In this document: one piece after another, positions 27,801-36,694 of the stretch
Numbering within the stretch: position 1 is the first letter of the stretch
Layout of the letters: the number at the start of each line of letters is the position of its first letter
NCBI RefSeq assembly: GCF_036880985.1
Contig: NZ_JBAJNO010000006.1
Coordinates: forward strand, 124,001 to 188,000
DNA from: Limibacter armeniacum
GTDB lineage: Bacteria > Bacteroidota > Bacteroidia > Cytophagales > Flammeovirgaceae
Reading direction: 5' to 3'
Length of the DNA: 64,000 bases
Program-made: the position numbers and the translations under genes
The notes under the pieces: model-generated
What the model was told of the DNA's origin: nothing
What the model saw: the letters and a program-made list of their open reading frames with translations, nothing else
The model's database searches: none

Positions 27801-30800
27801 AGAATGGTGCGATAATACCTGCTACTTCATCATTGGCTCTAGGAAGAGAATTTACATAAGTAGGGTAGTATCCTGTAGGGAATTTTACGCCCAAGAAACC
27901 GTCAGCAGCGATATACAGCTTATTGAAACTCTCTCCATAGAATGGGAAGTCAAATGGCAATACCATGCTCCACGCAAACTGACCTTCAATGTAGATCTGT
28001 TTACCAGTCTCCTTGATTTCAATCCAGTTGTAAGCATCAGCACTGTCAGCAGAAGTACGGCTGTCCCTATAGATATATCCGAATTTGGTGTCTTCACCTG
28101 CATACTCAGGGAGTGCTTTGTTGCGTAAGAAACCATCCACAGAAGGAGCAGATAAAGAATAACGAAGTTCAGTATCTCCTTCAGTTGCGGCATTATTGAC
28201 AGTGAAATTCCATTCAGTACTATCACCGTGGTTGAGGTTGATTGTGGTGAATGTTTCAGAGAATGCTGCTGCTGGTGATGCCAGTACATGAGCTGTCATA
28301 GGAACAGACATATCTGCACCATCTACTGTTAAGGTCAGGGAGTCGCTATAGTCACCCATTACAGTCGGTCTGAAAGTGACATCGACTGTATGGCTTTCGT
28401 TTGGCTCAATCGTAATTGCTGTACGGAAGATAGAAGAGAACACCGAATTAGATGTTGAAATACCTTCCAGTACCATCGCTTGTGTACCTTCATTTACCAG
28501 CTCTATAGATTTTGAAGCGTTGTCACCTGCCATCATGGTTGTGAAGTTCAGGCTATCCTGTAAGATTTTAGGCATCGCTTCACCCAATACCGTCATGTTG
28601 AAGGTATGTGTGTATTTATTTAGAAGCGGGTCATTAGAGTTAATTGTCAGACCTACCTGATACGAACCACCATAATAAGGCTTGATCGTAGGATCAATTA
28701 CAAACGAAACTGTTTGAGATTCACCTGGCATCAGTGCGCCTTCCTGTAGACTTGCTTCTTTTACAATCTCAGAAACAGGAGGGATGATCTCGATAACCAT
28801 ATCATCTTTCAGCAGAGTGCCATCCAGATAAGCAATTTGGATACCGTCGTCTTTTGCTTCGTTGTTGAAACCTACAGATGAAACCCAGTCTATAAATGAA
28901 GCGCCTGATACGTCATTGTAACGTAATTGGATAGCACCATCCTTGAACAGTGCGATCTGGAATGTAACTGTACCGTTTTGTCCATAGTAGCCTGATTGTA
29001 CGTCTTTCCATTCGATGATAGTTCTATCCTCAAATGTTTGCCAGTAGATTTTACCTCCCTTGTTGACATCTAAGTTGTGCCAGAAAGCACCAATACCATT
29101 TACAGGAGAATAGTTGGAAACAAATCTGGTTACACTTACAGCTGAGCCAGGGTTGTTGAATGCTACAACACCATTCTCATTGATATACAATTGGCTGAAT
29201 GTATTGCCATAATAAGCAAACTCATGTCCAAGCGTAATAGGTGTTGACTTGTTATAAATAAGCAAACTTGTAATATCAGTACCAGTTGCTTCGATCTCTT
29301 CCCAAGTACCCGAAATTGGTCCTCTCTCGTCATTAGCCGTCAGGAAGTGGTAGCCAAAACCAAGGTCTTTCTGTCCTTCAATACCAACCTTTACATCCTT
29401 GATAGTTTGTGGAAGTGAGAAAGAAAGTGGGTAGTTACCGTCATTCTGGAATGTCAGCTCAACATGGGCTGTATCGCCGTAGTTAAGTGTAATATCACCA
29501 GGACCGTAAGTGACATTCAAAGCAGGTGCTTCAGTCGCACTACCAGCCAGAGGGAATTCCAGTTCTCCAGCACTTGTGTAGACGATCATATGCTCTGTAT
29601 CCAATCCTGCTGAGTCAGGTGTATACTGTACATTGATCGTTGTAAAGTGACCCGGCTGAATGACTGTTCCAGCGTATTCTTTTGTAGTGAATTTTTCAGA
29701 ACTGAAGCTGATGCTGTCAATTGTTGCATCTGCCAGTCCGCTGTTCAGTACAGAGAATCTTTTCTTAGGTGTTTCTCCAATAAAGCAGTTACCAAACTCA
29801 AGTGCCGTTTTGTTGGCTTCCACTCTAGCTTCCTGACCAGTTACTGTAAACTCTACAGGAACTGTGAAAGTTCTGCCATTGTCGTTTGTCTTGATTTTGA
29901 TCTGTGATGTATGCAGACCATTGCGAAGCTTGCTTGCTTCCAGCGCTATATTGACCAGTTGCGTATTAGCATTATCAATTTCACCGTGATCAGGATCCAA
30001 AGTCATAAATGGCATGTCCCAACCTTTACCTGCACTGTAAGCTCTTGTTTTCAGTGCCAGGTAGCTAACACCCATCACGTTTTCCATTGGAGAGAATGAC
30101 TGACCTGCATCAAAGCTCAGGAAGAAACGACCTGACTGGTTCTCGTAAGTTTCGTTGATTACAATAGGCGCATCAAATCCTTTAGGGAAAATCAATGTAG
30201 CCCAGAATACTTCACCTGTCTGGAATGTAAGGTGCTCTTCCAGTGAGACCATTCTGATAGTACCTGTCTCTCTGTTGTCATGGATTTCCTGAGCAAACAG
30301 CAGTGTACTTTCTTCAGGTGTTTTTCCCCCTTTTCTGACTTCAAGAATAATAGGTTCATCGTAACCATTATCTGAGAAGTAGAATTCAAGGTGAGAGAAA
30401 GTAAAGTAAGGAGTACCCTCAGGAACCACATACCTTACAGAAGTAGCCAAAGAGTAAAAAGGATTGTTGATACCCATAATGGCATCAGGGGATGCACCTT
30501 TCAGGTCATAACCGATATCGTCAATGAAATCACTTTGGGAAGCGACCATTGGAGCGATCTCGCTTTCACTGAAACCGTATTCCTCTTTAGGCAGGTATTC
30601 CAATGTTCCTTCTCCGTGAATTGCCGGATCAGCAGCTTGAGGGTAACTCAGTGCTGTTGCTGCTGCATTGCTAACAGAAAGGTGCGTGAGGAATGTATCC
30701 CAAACTAGTGTAGTACTGTCAACTGTATTGCCAATTTCAAATGAAGTTGAGCCAGTTGTATTGGCTGTTACATCAACGCTCATGGTAATAGGAGTAGTTG

Positions 30801-32670
30801 GGATGTTAGCAGCTGGCTTGGATGGGAAAGTGACTTCCAGAACTTCAGAGAGTTCACTCTTCTTACCAAACATATCTATTGCAACTACAGCAATATACCT
30901 TGTGTAACCCAATGCACCGAACAACTTATAATTGACAGTACTTGCAGTATCACTGCTAGGGAATGTATAATCAGGAGCCAAATCAAAATAATCCTCAGCT
31001 GTAAAAGGTGTACCGCTTCTGTAAACCTCATAGGCAAAAGGTTTGCCGTTGCCCAAGTCTTCTGAAGCATTCCATTCTACCAGTGCATAAGCCTGACGGT
31101 TGTGGTAGTCAAACTCTTTTACAGTAAGGTTTTCTGCTTTAGCAGGCAAAATGCCTTTATCTTCTTTCAGTGCATTGATGGCATTCAGTGTACCAAATCC
31201 CATCTGTCCCTGATAGTACGGATGAAGTGCATTAGTATGAGGAATAGCTGAACCAAGCAGTCTGTATTCCAGCATTTCATTGGTGAAATCTTCGCCTCCG
31301 AATTTTGATACAATCAGAGCTGCAACACCTGACACGTGCGGACAAGCCATTGACGTACCTTGCAACATACCATAACCGTGTCCAGGGAAAGTACTCAGGA
31401 TACCACCGAAGTAGTCGTTGGCATAGTCTCCACCCGGTGCACTGATATCAATATGCTGACCGTAGTTTGAATAGTAGGCTTTGTCGTTGTCGTGCTGTGT
31501 TGAAGCAACTGTAATCACACTTGGGTAAGCACCCGGATAGTAGTTGGCCGGAGAGTCATCATTACCAGCAGCAAAGATTACAACACCACCCTTCATCGGG
31601 CTACCAGGATATTGACCAGCTTCCTCGATAAAGTAGTTAATGGCAGCCAATACTTCTGGCTCATATAGGTCTGGAACTGTATATCCCCATGAGTTTTGCG
31701 AGATAACCGCACCGTTGTTAGCACCATAAGCAATTGCAGCTGCGAAGTTACCTCCGTCATAGTCTGTGAAAACCTGTGTAGACATCAGGCGGGCACCATC
31801 ACCGTTACCTGTACCACCAGCAACACCAGCAACACCTCTGCCGTTGTTGTTTGTAGCAGCTACTGTACCTGCCACGTGTGTACCATGGTAGTGAGGCACA
31901 ATGCGTCCTTGGTCATTCACAAAGTTGTAACCGTGGATATCATCCACGAAGCCATTGCCGTCATCATCGACACCTTCTTCTCCCATCAACTCAGCTGTGT
32001 TTGTCCAAAGGTTGTCAACAAGGTCTTCGTGGTCGGTGTCGATACCACCATCCACTACCGCTACGATAACATTTGGAGTACCAGCTGTGATTTCCCAAGC
32101 CTCAAAAGCTTTCATATCTGCTCCCAATGTACCGTTTGACTGGCCTCTGTTGTTGTAGTGCCACTGGATCTTCAGGAATGGATCATTGAATGGCATTCCT
32201 TCTACATCTGGAGGAAGCGTTATGCTTTTCGGCTCACCTTCTTCAAATACCTTTTTGTAAACAGGCTTTGAAAGTGATACCTCTGCTACCTGTCCATATT
32301 CACGGGCAGCAGCAGTTACTGACGAGTTTTTGTCAATAGTAACCTCATACCAAAGGTGCAGACCGTGTTTACGTTGCTTGTCTTCAAATTTACCGCCATG
32401 AGGGAATACCCTCTTCATACTTTGAGCACTGTATTTAGTGTTGAGTGCGTCAAAAGTTTCCACACCAATACTTAAAGGTTGTGTTCCGGATGCGGTCATC
32501 TTAGCGCTTCCTATTCTCTGAAGGACATTACTGTTTTCCTTCAGCTTGATCCGGATGACACCGGGAACGGTTTGTGCACCCGGTGGGGTCTGTGCTTGTG
32601 CTACTAACCCTATCGCAATGAGAAGTAGTAACCACAAACTCCTGTTTAATGTGTAAAGTTTGTTTTTCAT
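24841..32670 (-). CDS. Giant subtilisin-like (S8) secreted protease with T9SS sorting tail
   Basis: 2609 residues. Signal peptide 1-27, a propeptide of about 130 residues, then an S8 catalytic domain (about 195-460) with Asp207 ('VVDGGI'), His262 ('HGTHVAG'), oxyanion Asn370 ('AAGN') and Ser440 ('GTSMACPH'). A fibronectin-like module follows, then several ASH/Ig-like choice-of-anchor repeats. Two copies of a nidogen-like beta domain are seen ('YYGNTFSQLYINENG' near 1160 and 'FYGESFNKLYIAADG' near 1585). Near the end come cadherin/dystroglycan-like repeats ('DADGDALD', 'DADGHALAY') and an 80-residue type A T9SS sorting domain ('LSNYPNPVSTS' to 'KMIKR'). It should be exported by T9SS and anchored or released at the cell surface. 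It is preceded, 26 bp away, by a small acylphosphatase-like gene. Confidence 0.93.
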   Translation of the reverse strand: MKNKLYTLNRSLWLLLLIAIGLVAQAQTPPGAQTVPGVIRIKLKENSNVLQRIGSAKMTASGTQPLSIGVETFDALNTKYSAQSMKRVFPHGGKFEDKQRKHGLHLWYEVTIDKNSSVTAAAREYGQVAEVSLSKPVYKKVFEEGEPKSITLPPDVEGMPFNDPFLKIQWHYNNRGQSNGTLGADMKAFEAWEITAGTPNVIVAVVDGGIDTDHEDLVDNLWTNTAELMGEEGVDDDGNGFVDDIHGYNFVNDQGRIVPHYHGTHVAGTVAATNNNGRGVAGVAGGTGNGDGARLMSTQVFTDYDGGNFAAAIAYGANNGAVISQNSWGYTVPDLYEPEVLAAINYFIEEAGQYPGSPMKGGVVIFAAGNDDSPANYYPGAYPSVITVASTQHDNDKAYYSNYGQHIDISAPGGDYANDYFGGILSTFPGHGYGMLQGTSMACPHVSGVAALIVSKFGGEDFTNEMLEYRLLGSAIPHTNALHPYYQGQMGFGTLNAINALKEDKGILPAKAENLTVKEFDYHNRQAYALVEWNASEDLGNGKPFAYEVYRSGTPFTAEDYFDLAPDYTFPSSDTASTVNYKLFGALGYTRYIAVVAIDMFGKKSELSEVLEVTFPSKPAANIPTTPITMSVDVTANTTGSTSFEIGNTVDSTTLVWDTFLTHLSVSNAAATALSYPQAADPAIHGEGTLEYLPKEEYGFSESEIAPMVASQSDFIDDIGYDLKGASPDAIMGINNPFYSLATSVRYVVPEGTPYFTFSHLEFYFSDNGYDEPIILEVRKGGKTPEESTLLFAQEIHDNRETGTIRMVSLEEHLTFQTGEVFWATLIFPKGFDAPIVINETYENQSGRFFLSFDAGQSFSPMENVMGVSYLALKTRAYSAGKGWDMPFMTLDPDHGEIDNANTQLVNIALEASKLRNGLHTSQIKIKTNDNGRTFTVPVEFTVTGQEARVEANKTALEFGNCFIGETPKKRFSVLNSGLADATIDSISFSSEKFTTKEYAGTVIQPGHFTTINVQYTPDSAGLDTEHMIVYTSAGELEFPLAGSATEAPALNVTYGPGDITLNYGDTAHVELTFQNDGNYPLSFSLPQTIKDVKVGIEGQKDLGFGYHFLTANDERGPISGTWEEIEATGTDITSLLIYNKSTPITLGHEFAYYGNTFSQLYINENGVVAFNNPGSAVSVTRFVSNYSPVNGIGAFWHNLDVNKGGKIYWQTFEDRTIIEWKDVQSGYYGQNGTVTFQIALFKDGAIQLRYNDVSGASFIDWVSSVGFNNEAKDDGIQIAYLDGTLLKDDMVIEIIPPVSEIVKEASLQEGALMPGESQTVSFVIDPTIKPYYGGSYQVGLTINSNDPLLNKYTHTFNMTVLGEAMPKILQDSLNFTTMMAGDNASKSIELVNEGTQAMVLEGISTSNSVFSSIFRTAITIEPNESHTVDVTFRPTVMGDYSDSLTLTVDGADMSVPMTAHVLASPAAAFSETFTTINLNHGDSTEWNFTVNNAATEGDTELRYSLSAPSVDGFLRNKALPEYAGEDTKFGYIYRDSRTSADSADAYNWIEIKETGKQIYIEGQFAWSMVLPFDFPFYGESFNKLYIAADGFLGVKFPTGYYPTYVNSLPRANDEVAGIIAPFWADFDPMYSENGGVYYKMEDDRFIVQWENVLQYYRFDGLKHSTFQVIIHKDGRIKFQYKDIDEHKDVAAIGLESPNEKIGLSIKESYSPDYVKEDETAYTIYPPSYFALQNGESQTSNFIVDATNLNEGIYTQRVYVQSNDPRQNEKVITVNLNVTGTHAADITDSLAYGHTFIEEGVAVKEYVQDVWVHNTGTRQIQVKGFHFVDGTYKNSTNGLEVLRNSGASFFYTLNANKEFPYSYKWVKIQPGDSYNFQVRFVPTELGTISDTLYLRMEGTETIVKAIPVSATVSGPSTISANIEGVELNVLPTDTNDGSFGFSNTGSGMLEYMLTPVWRRPVDVTAMTASSMGAVDQTEFTADAAAFIKAAPIAPANVASSMMATTMEAEMINFTDSIHYDDDRGPNEIEYRSGLHGTQVFDANRFKAGEGGFALTHFRNFVYNENMPEASVKVEIRVGGSTPSEATPVYTQEFEIGGQPWGAWQQYEFDQTTFINPGEYFFILLEFDEQLDYPQGIYSLGYYAHNGEFFYSDNGGRSYKVTGFGIERRIRALSDATFDWLTLTPSEGEVSTDNETNISWATDASKAKPGQNSARVMVLNNDPNAEAVYFDIDMYVNRMPYFMMPVAVDTVYENTPATIELTVGDYEGETLQVSLAEETGFTSLNWNAETGLATVNVTAGYEAAGDYTLTVEAEDANGLKNSHEVMLHVVDVNRLPEITMENISFPFWSEYVIDQSLFTDADGDALDIDATINTGDTVAQVVMRGNEMVIMPFAQGTTTLTLMATDNRGEMVSKTVEVTVSGNNAPEVANLIDEQSVFLEDKTFAFDFSDVFMDADGHALAYTVSVSDSSAVDFVQTVDNRIIFTLNEATQVEVTITANDGYTSTSTHFMLTVNLPLAIDEELAAQIGLSNYPNPVSTSTTFSYSLVKGGNVAIEVTNLQGMVVKTIEIGDQSVGEYKSEFQADALPAGMYIYSLKLNGKVVSTGKMIKR

Positions 32671-32696
32671 TGAATTGGTTTGATTAAATCTAAAAA

Positions 32697-33050
32697 TCAG
32701 AGTATCTCAAAAAAGTGATATTCTTTATAAGTAATTTGTTCTATATAGCTAATACTTACCTTGAGTGTTACCAGACAGGTTTCACTCCATTTCAAAAAAG
32801 CTTCGATCTTGTCTTTTGTACCATAAAGCTTTAGTTGTACCACTGTATCAGATAAGAATTTTGCTTGTCCAGTGATTCCTAATTTTTCTGCTTCTTTCAT
32901 GCATAAGAATAGGAACCCTGTCTTATGAAGTGATCCTCTTAAGACCACTTTCCAACCCTTTTTTTCCTCTAGTAACATATCTCCTGAAGTCACACATGTT
33001 TTGGTTATTGGTATATTACAAATGTGGGGTTTAACTACTTCAGTAGCCAT
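32697..33050 (-). CDS. Degenerate acylphosphatase-like small protein
   Basis: 117 residues, no signal peptide. From about residue 33 the pattern 'VVLRGSLHKTGFLF...EAEKLGITGQAKFLSDTVVQLKLYG...IEAFLKW' follows the acylphosphatase fold (G-x-V-Q-G-V-G-F-R; G-x-V-x-N-x-x-D-G; then the 'G....+..F' helix). The catalytic Arg after Gly-Phe is replaced by Leu, and the catalytic Asn position by Phe, so phosphatase activity is not expected. It starts the transcript that continues into the giant protease, 26 bp downstream. Function unknown; the family match is by eye and moderate. Confidence 0.6.
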   Translation of the reverse strand: MATEVVKPHICNIPITKTCVTSGDMLLEEKKGWKVVLRGSLHKTGFLFLCMKEAEKLGITGQAKFLSDTVVQLKLYGTKDKIEAFLKWSETCLVTLKVSISYIEQITYKEYHFFEIL

Positions 33051-33392
33051 TTTTCCATACCTATTATATATCTACAGGGTATATACAGCAGGAGTAGTAG
33101 GTGGTTTGTAATTGGCTGATATTTAAGGTGTTATAATTATGTAGTGATATGCCTATGTTTTTGATTACCCCTACAAATGTTTTTCATGGAAAAAATCAGC
33201 GATTAATAAAGGTGCAAAAGTTGGTTTTATGATGCATATCTAAAATGAAAGATTGACTTTGTGGTTTTGATATGTTTGAATGTTTTGATTTGTGTCATTA
33301 TTTGAAATAATGTATGGTTTGTGTTTTTAGTAGGTGGCTTGATGAAAGGATTGTTTTTATGACGGTGTCCTTTCATTTTTTTGTAAAAAGAA
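33051..33392. other. Intergenic region without a supported gene
   Basis: AT-rich region upstream of the acylphosphatase-like gene. It must contain that gene's promoter, but no TAnnTTTG box at a convincing distance was seen. No coding potential was found on either strand. Confidence 0.55.
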
Positions 33393-33419
33393 ACCTACCT
33401 CTTTATTCAAGAAGTAGGT
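33393..33419 (-). terminator. Probable terminator of the TPR regulator gene
   Basis: ACCTAC(C/T)TC paired with its complement (33393-33401 with 33411-33419, one mismatch), and on the minus strand a TTTCTTTTT run follows. It lies about 44 bp beyond the stop at 33463. Confidence 0.65.
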
Positions 33420-33462
33420 AATTAGATATTTTGGTAGGGGACCAATTTGATGAAAAAAGGAA

Positions 33463-35262
33463 CTAAATTTTTCTGACAAAGTCCATTAGGTCTTCTTCCT
33501 TATTTAGTCCAACTTTTTTGCGTATTCGGTAACGTGTCATATTAGCTGACTTGGTACTGATATTCAGCATTTGGGCAATTTCCTTGGTAGAGAGGTTAAT
33601 ACGCATATAGGCCAGGAATCGGATATCGTTGTCTGTAAGTTGGTCGTAGTGCTCATTTAGTTTGGTAAAGAAGTCAGGGTTAACTTGCTCAAATTGAATC
33701 TTGAACTGTTCCCAATCTTCATCCATTGTCAGGTTACCACTGATTTGCTTTATGACTGGCTTAAGCTCATAGCTGGGTCTTTCTTCTCTGATTACATCCT
33801 GAATGGTTTCCTTCACCTGTTGTAAAACCTGATTCTTATTCAAGAGGTATAGCGAAGCAGATGCTAACTCCCTGTTTTTCTCATCCAGATCATTTCTGTA
33901 TTTAGCTTTTTGAAGCTCCCGTATTTTTTGTTCGGCATAGTAGCTTTCTTCCAGCCTTAACTTCTCAATCTCATGCTTTTCTATCTTCAGCAGGTTGAGT
34001 TTTTTCTGCTGCATCAGTACCCTAAACCTGAAAAAGAGCACTAGCAACAGTAGTACAACTGCAATGACTGCAATAACCATAAAATAAAGCTGCTTTTCCT
34101 TCAGGGCGTTATCCTTTTGTAGCAACTCGATTTCCTTGTCTTTCAGTCGGGTTTCGTATTTCTTTTCCAGTTCGGAGATTTTCAGCATCTTTTCCTCATT
34201 GTAGATACTGTCTTTAAGGGCAACATATTGGGTATAGTCTTTTGCAAAGGCAACATAGTCTTTTTGGAGTGTATCAATACTTGCCAGGTTACTGTACACA
34301 CGCATGGCATTGACAGGTTGCAATAGTGGAATAGACTCCCTTAATAAGGCTTCGGCTTTATCCAGTTTTCCAGTCTTGGTATAAAGGCTGCCCAAACCCG
34401 AATTGACAATTGCCAAAGTGTTCTGATCCTTATGTTGAATGAGCTTTTCTTTGGCTGCCAGATACACTTTTTCAGCTTTCTTGTATTGCCCAAGGTCAAT
34501 GTAGGTGCTGGCTATATTGGAAGCTACACTGGTCTGAACCCTTATAACGCCTTCCTTGTCAAGGATCTCCTGAGCCTGAAGCATAAACTTTAAAGCCTGT
34601 TCATGCTCATTTTGCCTTTGCATCAGTAGGCCAAGGTTATTGTAGACCAACCCTTCTGAATGAAGGTCTTTGTGCTGCTTGAACCCACTTAATGCCTTCT
34701 GGTAATATTCGTAGGCTTTTTCATTTCTTTCCAGCAAATCATATACACCACCAAGGGCATTATAACCATGTGCTTGTGAAATGGAAGGGGGAAGTTCTTC
34801 CTGTATCTTGAGGGATTCGATCAGGTAATCCAGCGACTGGTCCAGGTTATTAAGCTTATTATGAATAAGTCCCAAGACATAATAAGCCTTTGCCAGTTGG
34901 GGACGTGAGTTTGACTTCTCAAAGATTTCAACAGCTTTAAGGGTCAACTCATTTCCGATCTTGTATTTACCCAAATAGGAGTAATAGGAAGTCAGTTTGA
35001 TGTAAAAGTTTCCCTTGTTTACTTCATTTGAAAAATGGATGTCACTTTTTCTGAGACTGTCGTAATACGTTTCGCGGTTATCTATTTGACTTACAGCTAA
35101 CGAGTTTAATATACTATCCAACACTTGAAGACGCAGAGCATCGTTAGGTAATGCGTTTACCTGATCAACTGGAAGTTTGTTAGCGGTTCTTTCAGGTGTT
35201 GTAGCGAGACAATTGAAAGTGTAGCTGATGAAAAAAGTAGTAAGTAGAAAGTAGTATTTCAT
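33463..35262 (-). CDS. TPR-repeat membrane protein with C-terminal LuxR-type HTH
   Basis: 599 residues. Signal peptide 1-20, at least six TPR repeats over about 60-330 ('AKAYYVLGLIHNKLNNLDQSLDYL', in outline, and repeats of it), a coiled-coil region, one membrane helix near 390-410, a second long coiled coil, and a LuxR/GerE-like helix-turn-helix at the C-terminus ('LSTKEIAQMLNISTKSANMTRYRIRKKVGL'). The periplasmic TPR part probably senses a protein or peptide signal, and the cytoplasmic HTH binds DNA. This architecture is common in Bacteroidota; no target is known. It lies alone between two terminators. Confidence 0.85.
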   Translation of the reverse strand: MKYYFLLTTFFISYTFNCLATTPERTANKLPVDQVNALPNDALRLQVLDSILNSLAVSQIDNRETYYDSLRKSDIHFSNEVNKGNFYIKLTSYYSYLGKYKIGNELTLKAVEIFEKSNSRPQLAKAYYVLGLIHNKLNNLDQSLDYLIESLKIQEELPPSISQAHGYNALGGVYDLLERNEKAYEYYQKALSGFKQHKDLHSEGLVYNNLGLLMQRQNEHEQALKFMLQAQEILDKEGVIRVQTSVASNIASTYIDLGQYKKAEKVYLAAKEKLIQHKDQNTLAIVNSGLGSLYTKTGKLDKAEALLRESIPLLQPVNAMRVYSNLASIDTLQKDYVAFAKDYTQYVALKDSIYNEEKMLKISELEKKYETRLKDKEIELLQKDNALKEKQLYFMVIAVIAVVLLLLVLFFRFRVLMQQKKLNLLKIEKHEIEKLRLEESYYAEQKIRELQKAKYRNDLDEKNRELASASLYLLNKNQVLQQVKETIQDVIREERPSYELKPVIKQISGNLTMDEDWEQFKIQFEQVNPDFFTKLNEHYDQLTDNDIRFLAYMRINLSTKEIAQMLNISTKSANMTRYRIRKKVGLNKEEDLMDFVRKI

Positions 35263-35433
35263 GGTTTAAATCACTCACAAAGATGTTGATTTGTTCATAG
35301 ATAGTATTGTAAAAATAATATTGTGAACGGTAAATACAAGTCAGGCTTTATAATAAAGAAAACTTATCAACTTATCAGCTGATTGAATCTACTGTATAAG
35401 ACTTTGAAGTTGAGTGCGTTGGGCTTTTAAAGT

Positions 35434-35466
35434 AAAAAAGCCCCACAAACAAGCAGTTTGCGGAGC
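35434..35466 (-). terminator. Terminator of the siderophore uptake operon
   Basis: On the minus strand an 11-bp stem GCTCCGCAAAC / GTTTGTGGGGC (two G-U pairs) is followed by six T. It lies 18 bp beyond the PepSY gene stop. Confidence 0.9.
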
Positions 35467-35483
35467 TTCTGGATTAGTTGGTA

Positions 35484-36623
35484 TTATGATGCTAAAGCTT
35501 TCTTTTTGGTTGGTTTCTTTTTCTTTCTGCGTCCCCACCAAATTATAAATCCTGTGATTGGTAAAGAAGTCGCAATCAGACCGGTTAAGAAAGTTGACAG
35601 TTTACCAAATTGTCCCCACCATTGTCCCATATGCAATTGCCAAACGACATTCTCGGTTTTTTCATGATGCAGATACTTCTCATCTACCGTTATCTTTTCT
35701 CCTGAATACCTATCAAAAATACTGATGTCGGCATTTTCGACACTTTTAAGTCCTACTTTTCCTGTAGTAAAGACATAGGCACCAATCTTTTGAAAGCTAG
35801 GGTTCCAAGTGCTGATTTCAGCTTTATCGGGATGCTCTTCTTCCAAAATCTTATAGGCAAAAGGAACCATATCTAATGATACTTGTGTGGAATCCATTTT
35901 TGGAAGTACCTCTTCCAGATGCGCTACATCACCACCTGTTGCTTTTACAGTTAGGTTGGTTAACCCTGGGAAGAAGATGATCAAACCTGTTACGCTTAAA
36001 ACCAGACAGAGTACAAGCGAGTAGAAACCCAGTACGTTATGCAGGTCGTAATTAAGTCGTTTGAACTTGGCGTCCCACTTGATGGCAAAACTGGCTTGCC
36101 TTGTTGATTTCGTCCATTTCTTTGGCCACCATAAAACAAGTCCTGTGATACTGCTTATGACAAAGATGATGGTTGAGATCGCTACTACCCAATGTCCTGC
36201 TTCACCTGCAAGGAAAGAAGCATGCAAATGGGCTGTTACGAAAAAGAAGTAAATGGAATTGTCCTTTTTCAGAATCTCGCCAGTGTAGGGATCCATATAG
36301 ATCATGGACAACATTTTCTCTTCTCTGCTGAATGCCCTTAGGCGAATACTTCTTTTAGGGTCATTAAAAAACACATATTCCGAGATCATATACTTCGGAT
36401 AAAGTGCTTTTATGTTTTTATCTATTTCTTCAGAGGTAATGCGTTTTTCTCCTACCGTTTCAACATATTTGGCATCACCTGCTGTAAAGTCCATGATTTC
36501 ATCACCATAGACAATGATAGTTCCTGTTAGGCATACAAATATGACAATAACTGAACTGATAAGACTTGGCCATAAGTGCAGCCAATCGATCACTTTTCTG
36601 ACTTTTGATTTTTGCTTTCCCAT
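35484..36623 (-). CDS. PepSY-associated TM protein (probable ferric-siderophore reductase)
   Basis: About 379 residues from ATG 36623 ('MGKQKSKVRK', the usual family start). Four membrane helices: near 12-38, about 140-160 and 190-215 with conserved histidines ('HLHASFLAG', 'DLHNVLGFY'), and near 345-365, with a periplasmic PepSY domain between. The histidines between helices are candidate heme ligands, as in the related siderophore-interacting reductases. It lies immediately downstream of a siderophore receptor, with an intervening hairpin, which makes reduction of imported Fe(III)-siderophore the likely job. The C-terminus is very basic ('RRKKKKPTKKK'). Confidence 0.87.
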   Translation of the reverse strand: MGKQKSKVRKVIDWLHLWPSLISSVIVIFVCLTGTIIVYGDEIMDFTAGDAKYVETVGEKRITSEEIDKNIKALYPKYMISEYVFFNDPKRSIRLRAFSREEKMLSMIYMDPYTGEILKKDNSIYFFFVTAHLHASFLAGEAGHWVVAISTIIFVISSITGLVLWWPKKWTKSTRQASFAIKWDAKFKRLNYDLHNVLGFYSLVLCLVLSVTGLIIFFPGLTNLTVKATGGDVAHLEEVLPKMDSTQVSLDMVPFAYKILEEEHPDKAEISTWNPSFQKIGAYVFTTGKVGLKSVENADISIFDRYSGEKITVDEKYLHHEKTENVVWQLHMGQWWGQFGKLSTFLTGLIATSLPITGFIIWWGRRKKKKPTKKKALAS

Positions 36624-36640
36624 TGTAATAAAATGAATAA

Positions 36641-36673
36641 GCGGTCTGAGAGGAAAGCTCCTCACCAGACCGC
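36641..36673 (-). other. Intercistronic hairpin between siderophore receptor and PepSY gene
   Basis: GCGGTCTG / CAGACCGC, 8 bp, with an inner GAGG/CCTC pairing. It lies 17 bp upstream of the PepSY ATG and is not followed by a T-run, so it probably tunes mRNA stability or partial read-through rather than ending transcription. Confidence 0.7.
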
Positions 36674-36694
36674 AAGACTAGGGTTTTTTAAGTA

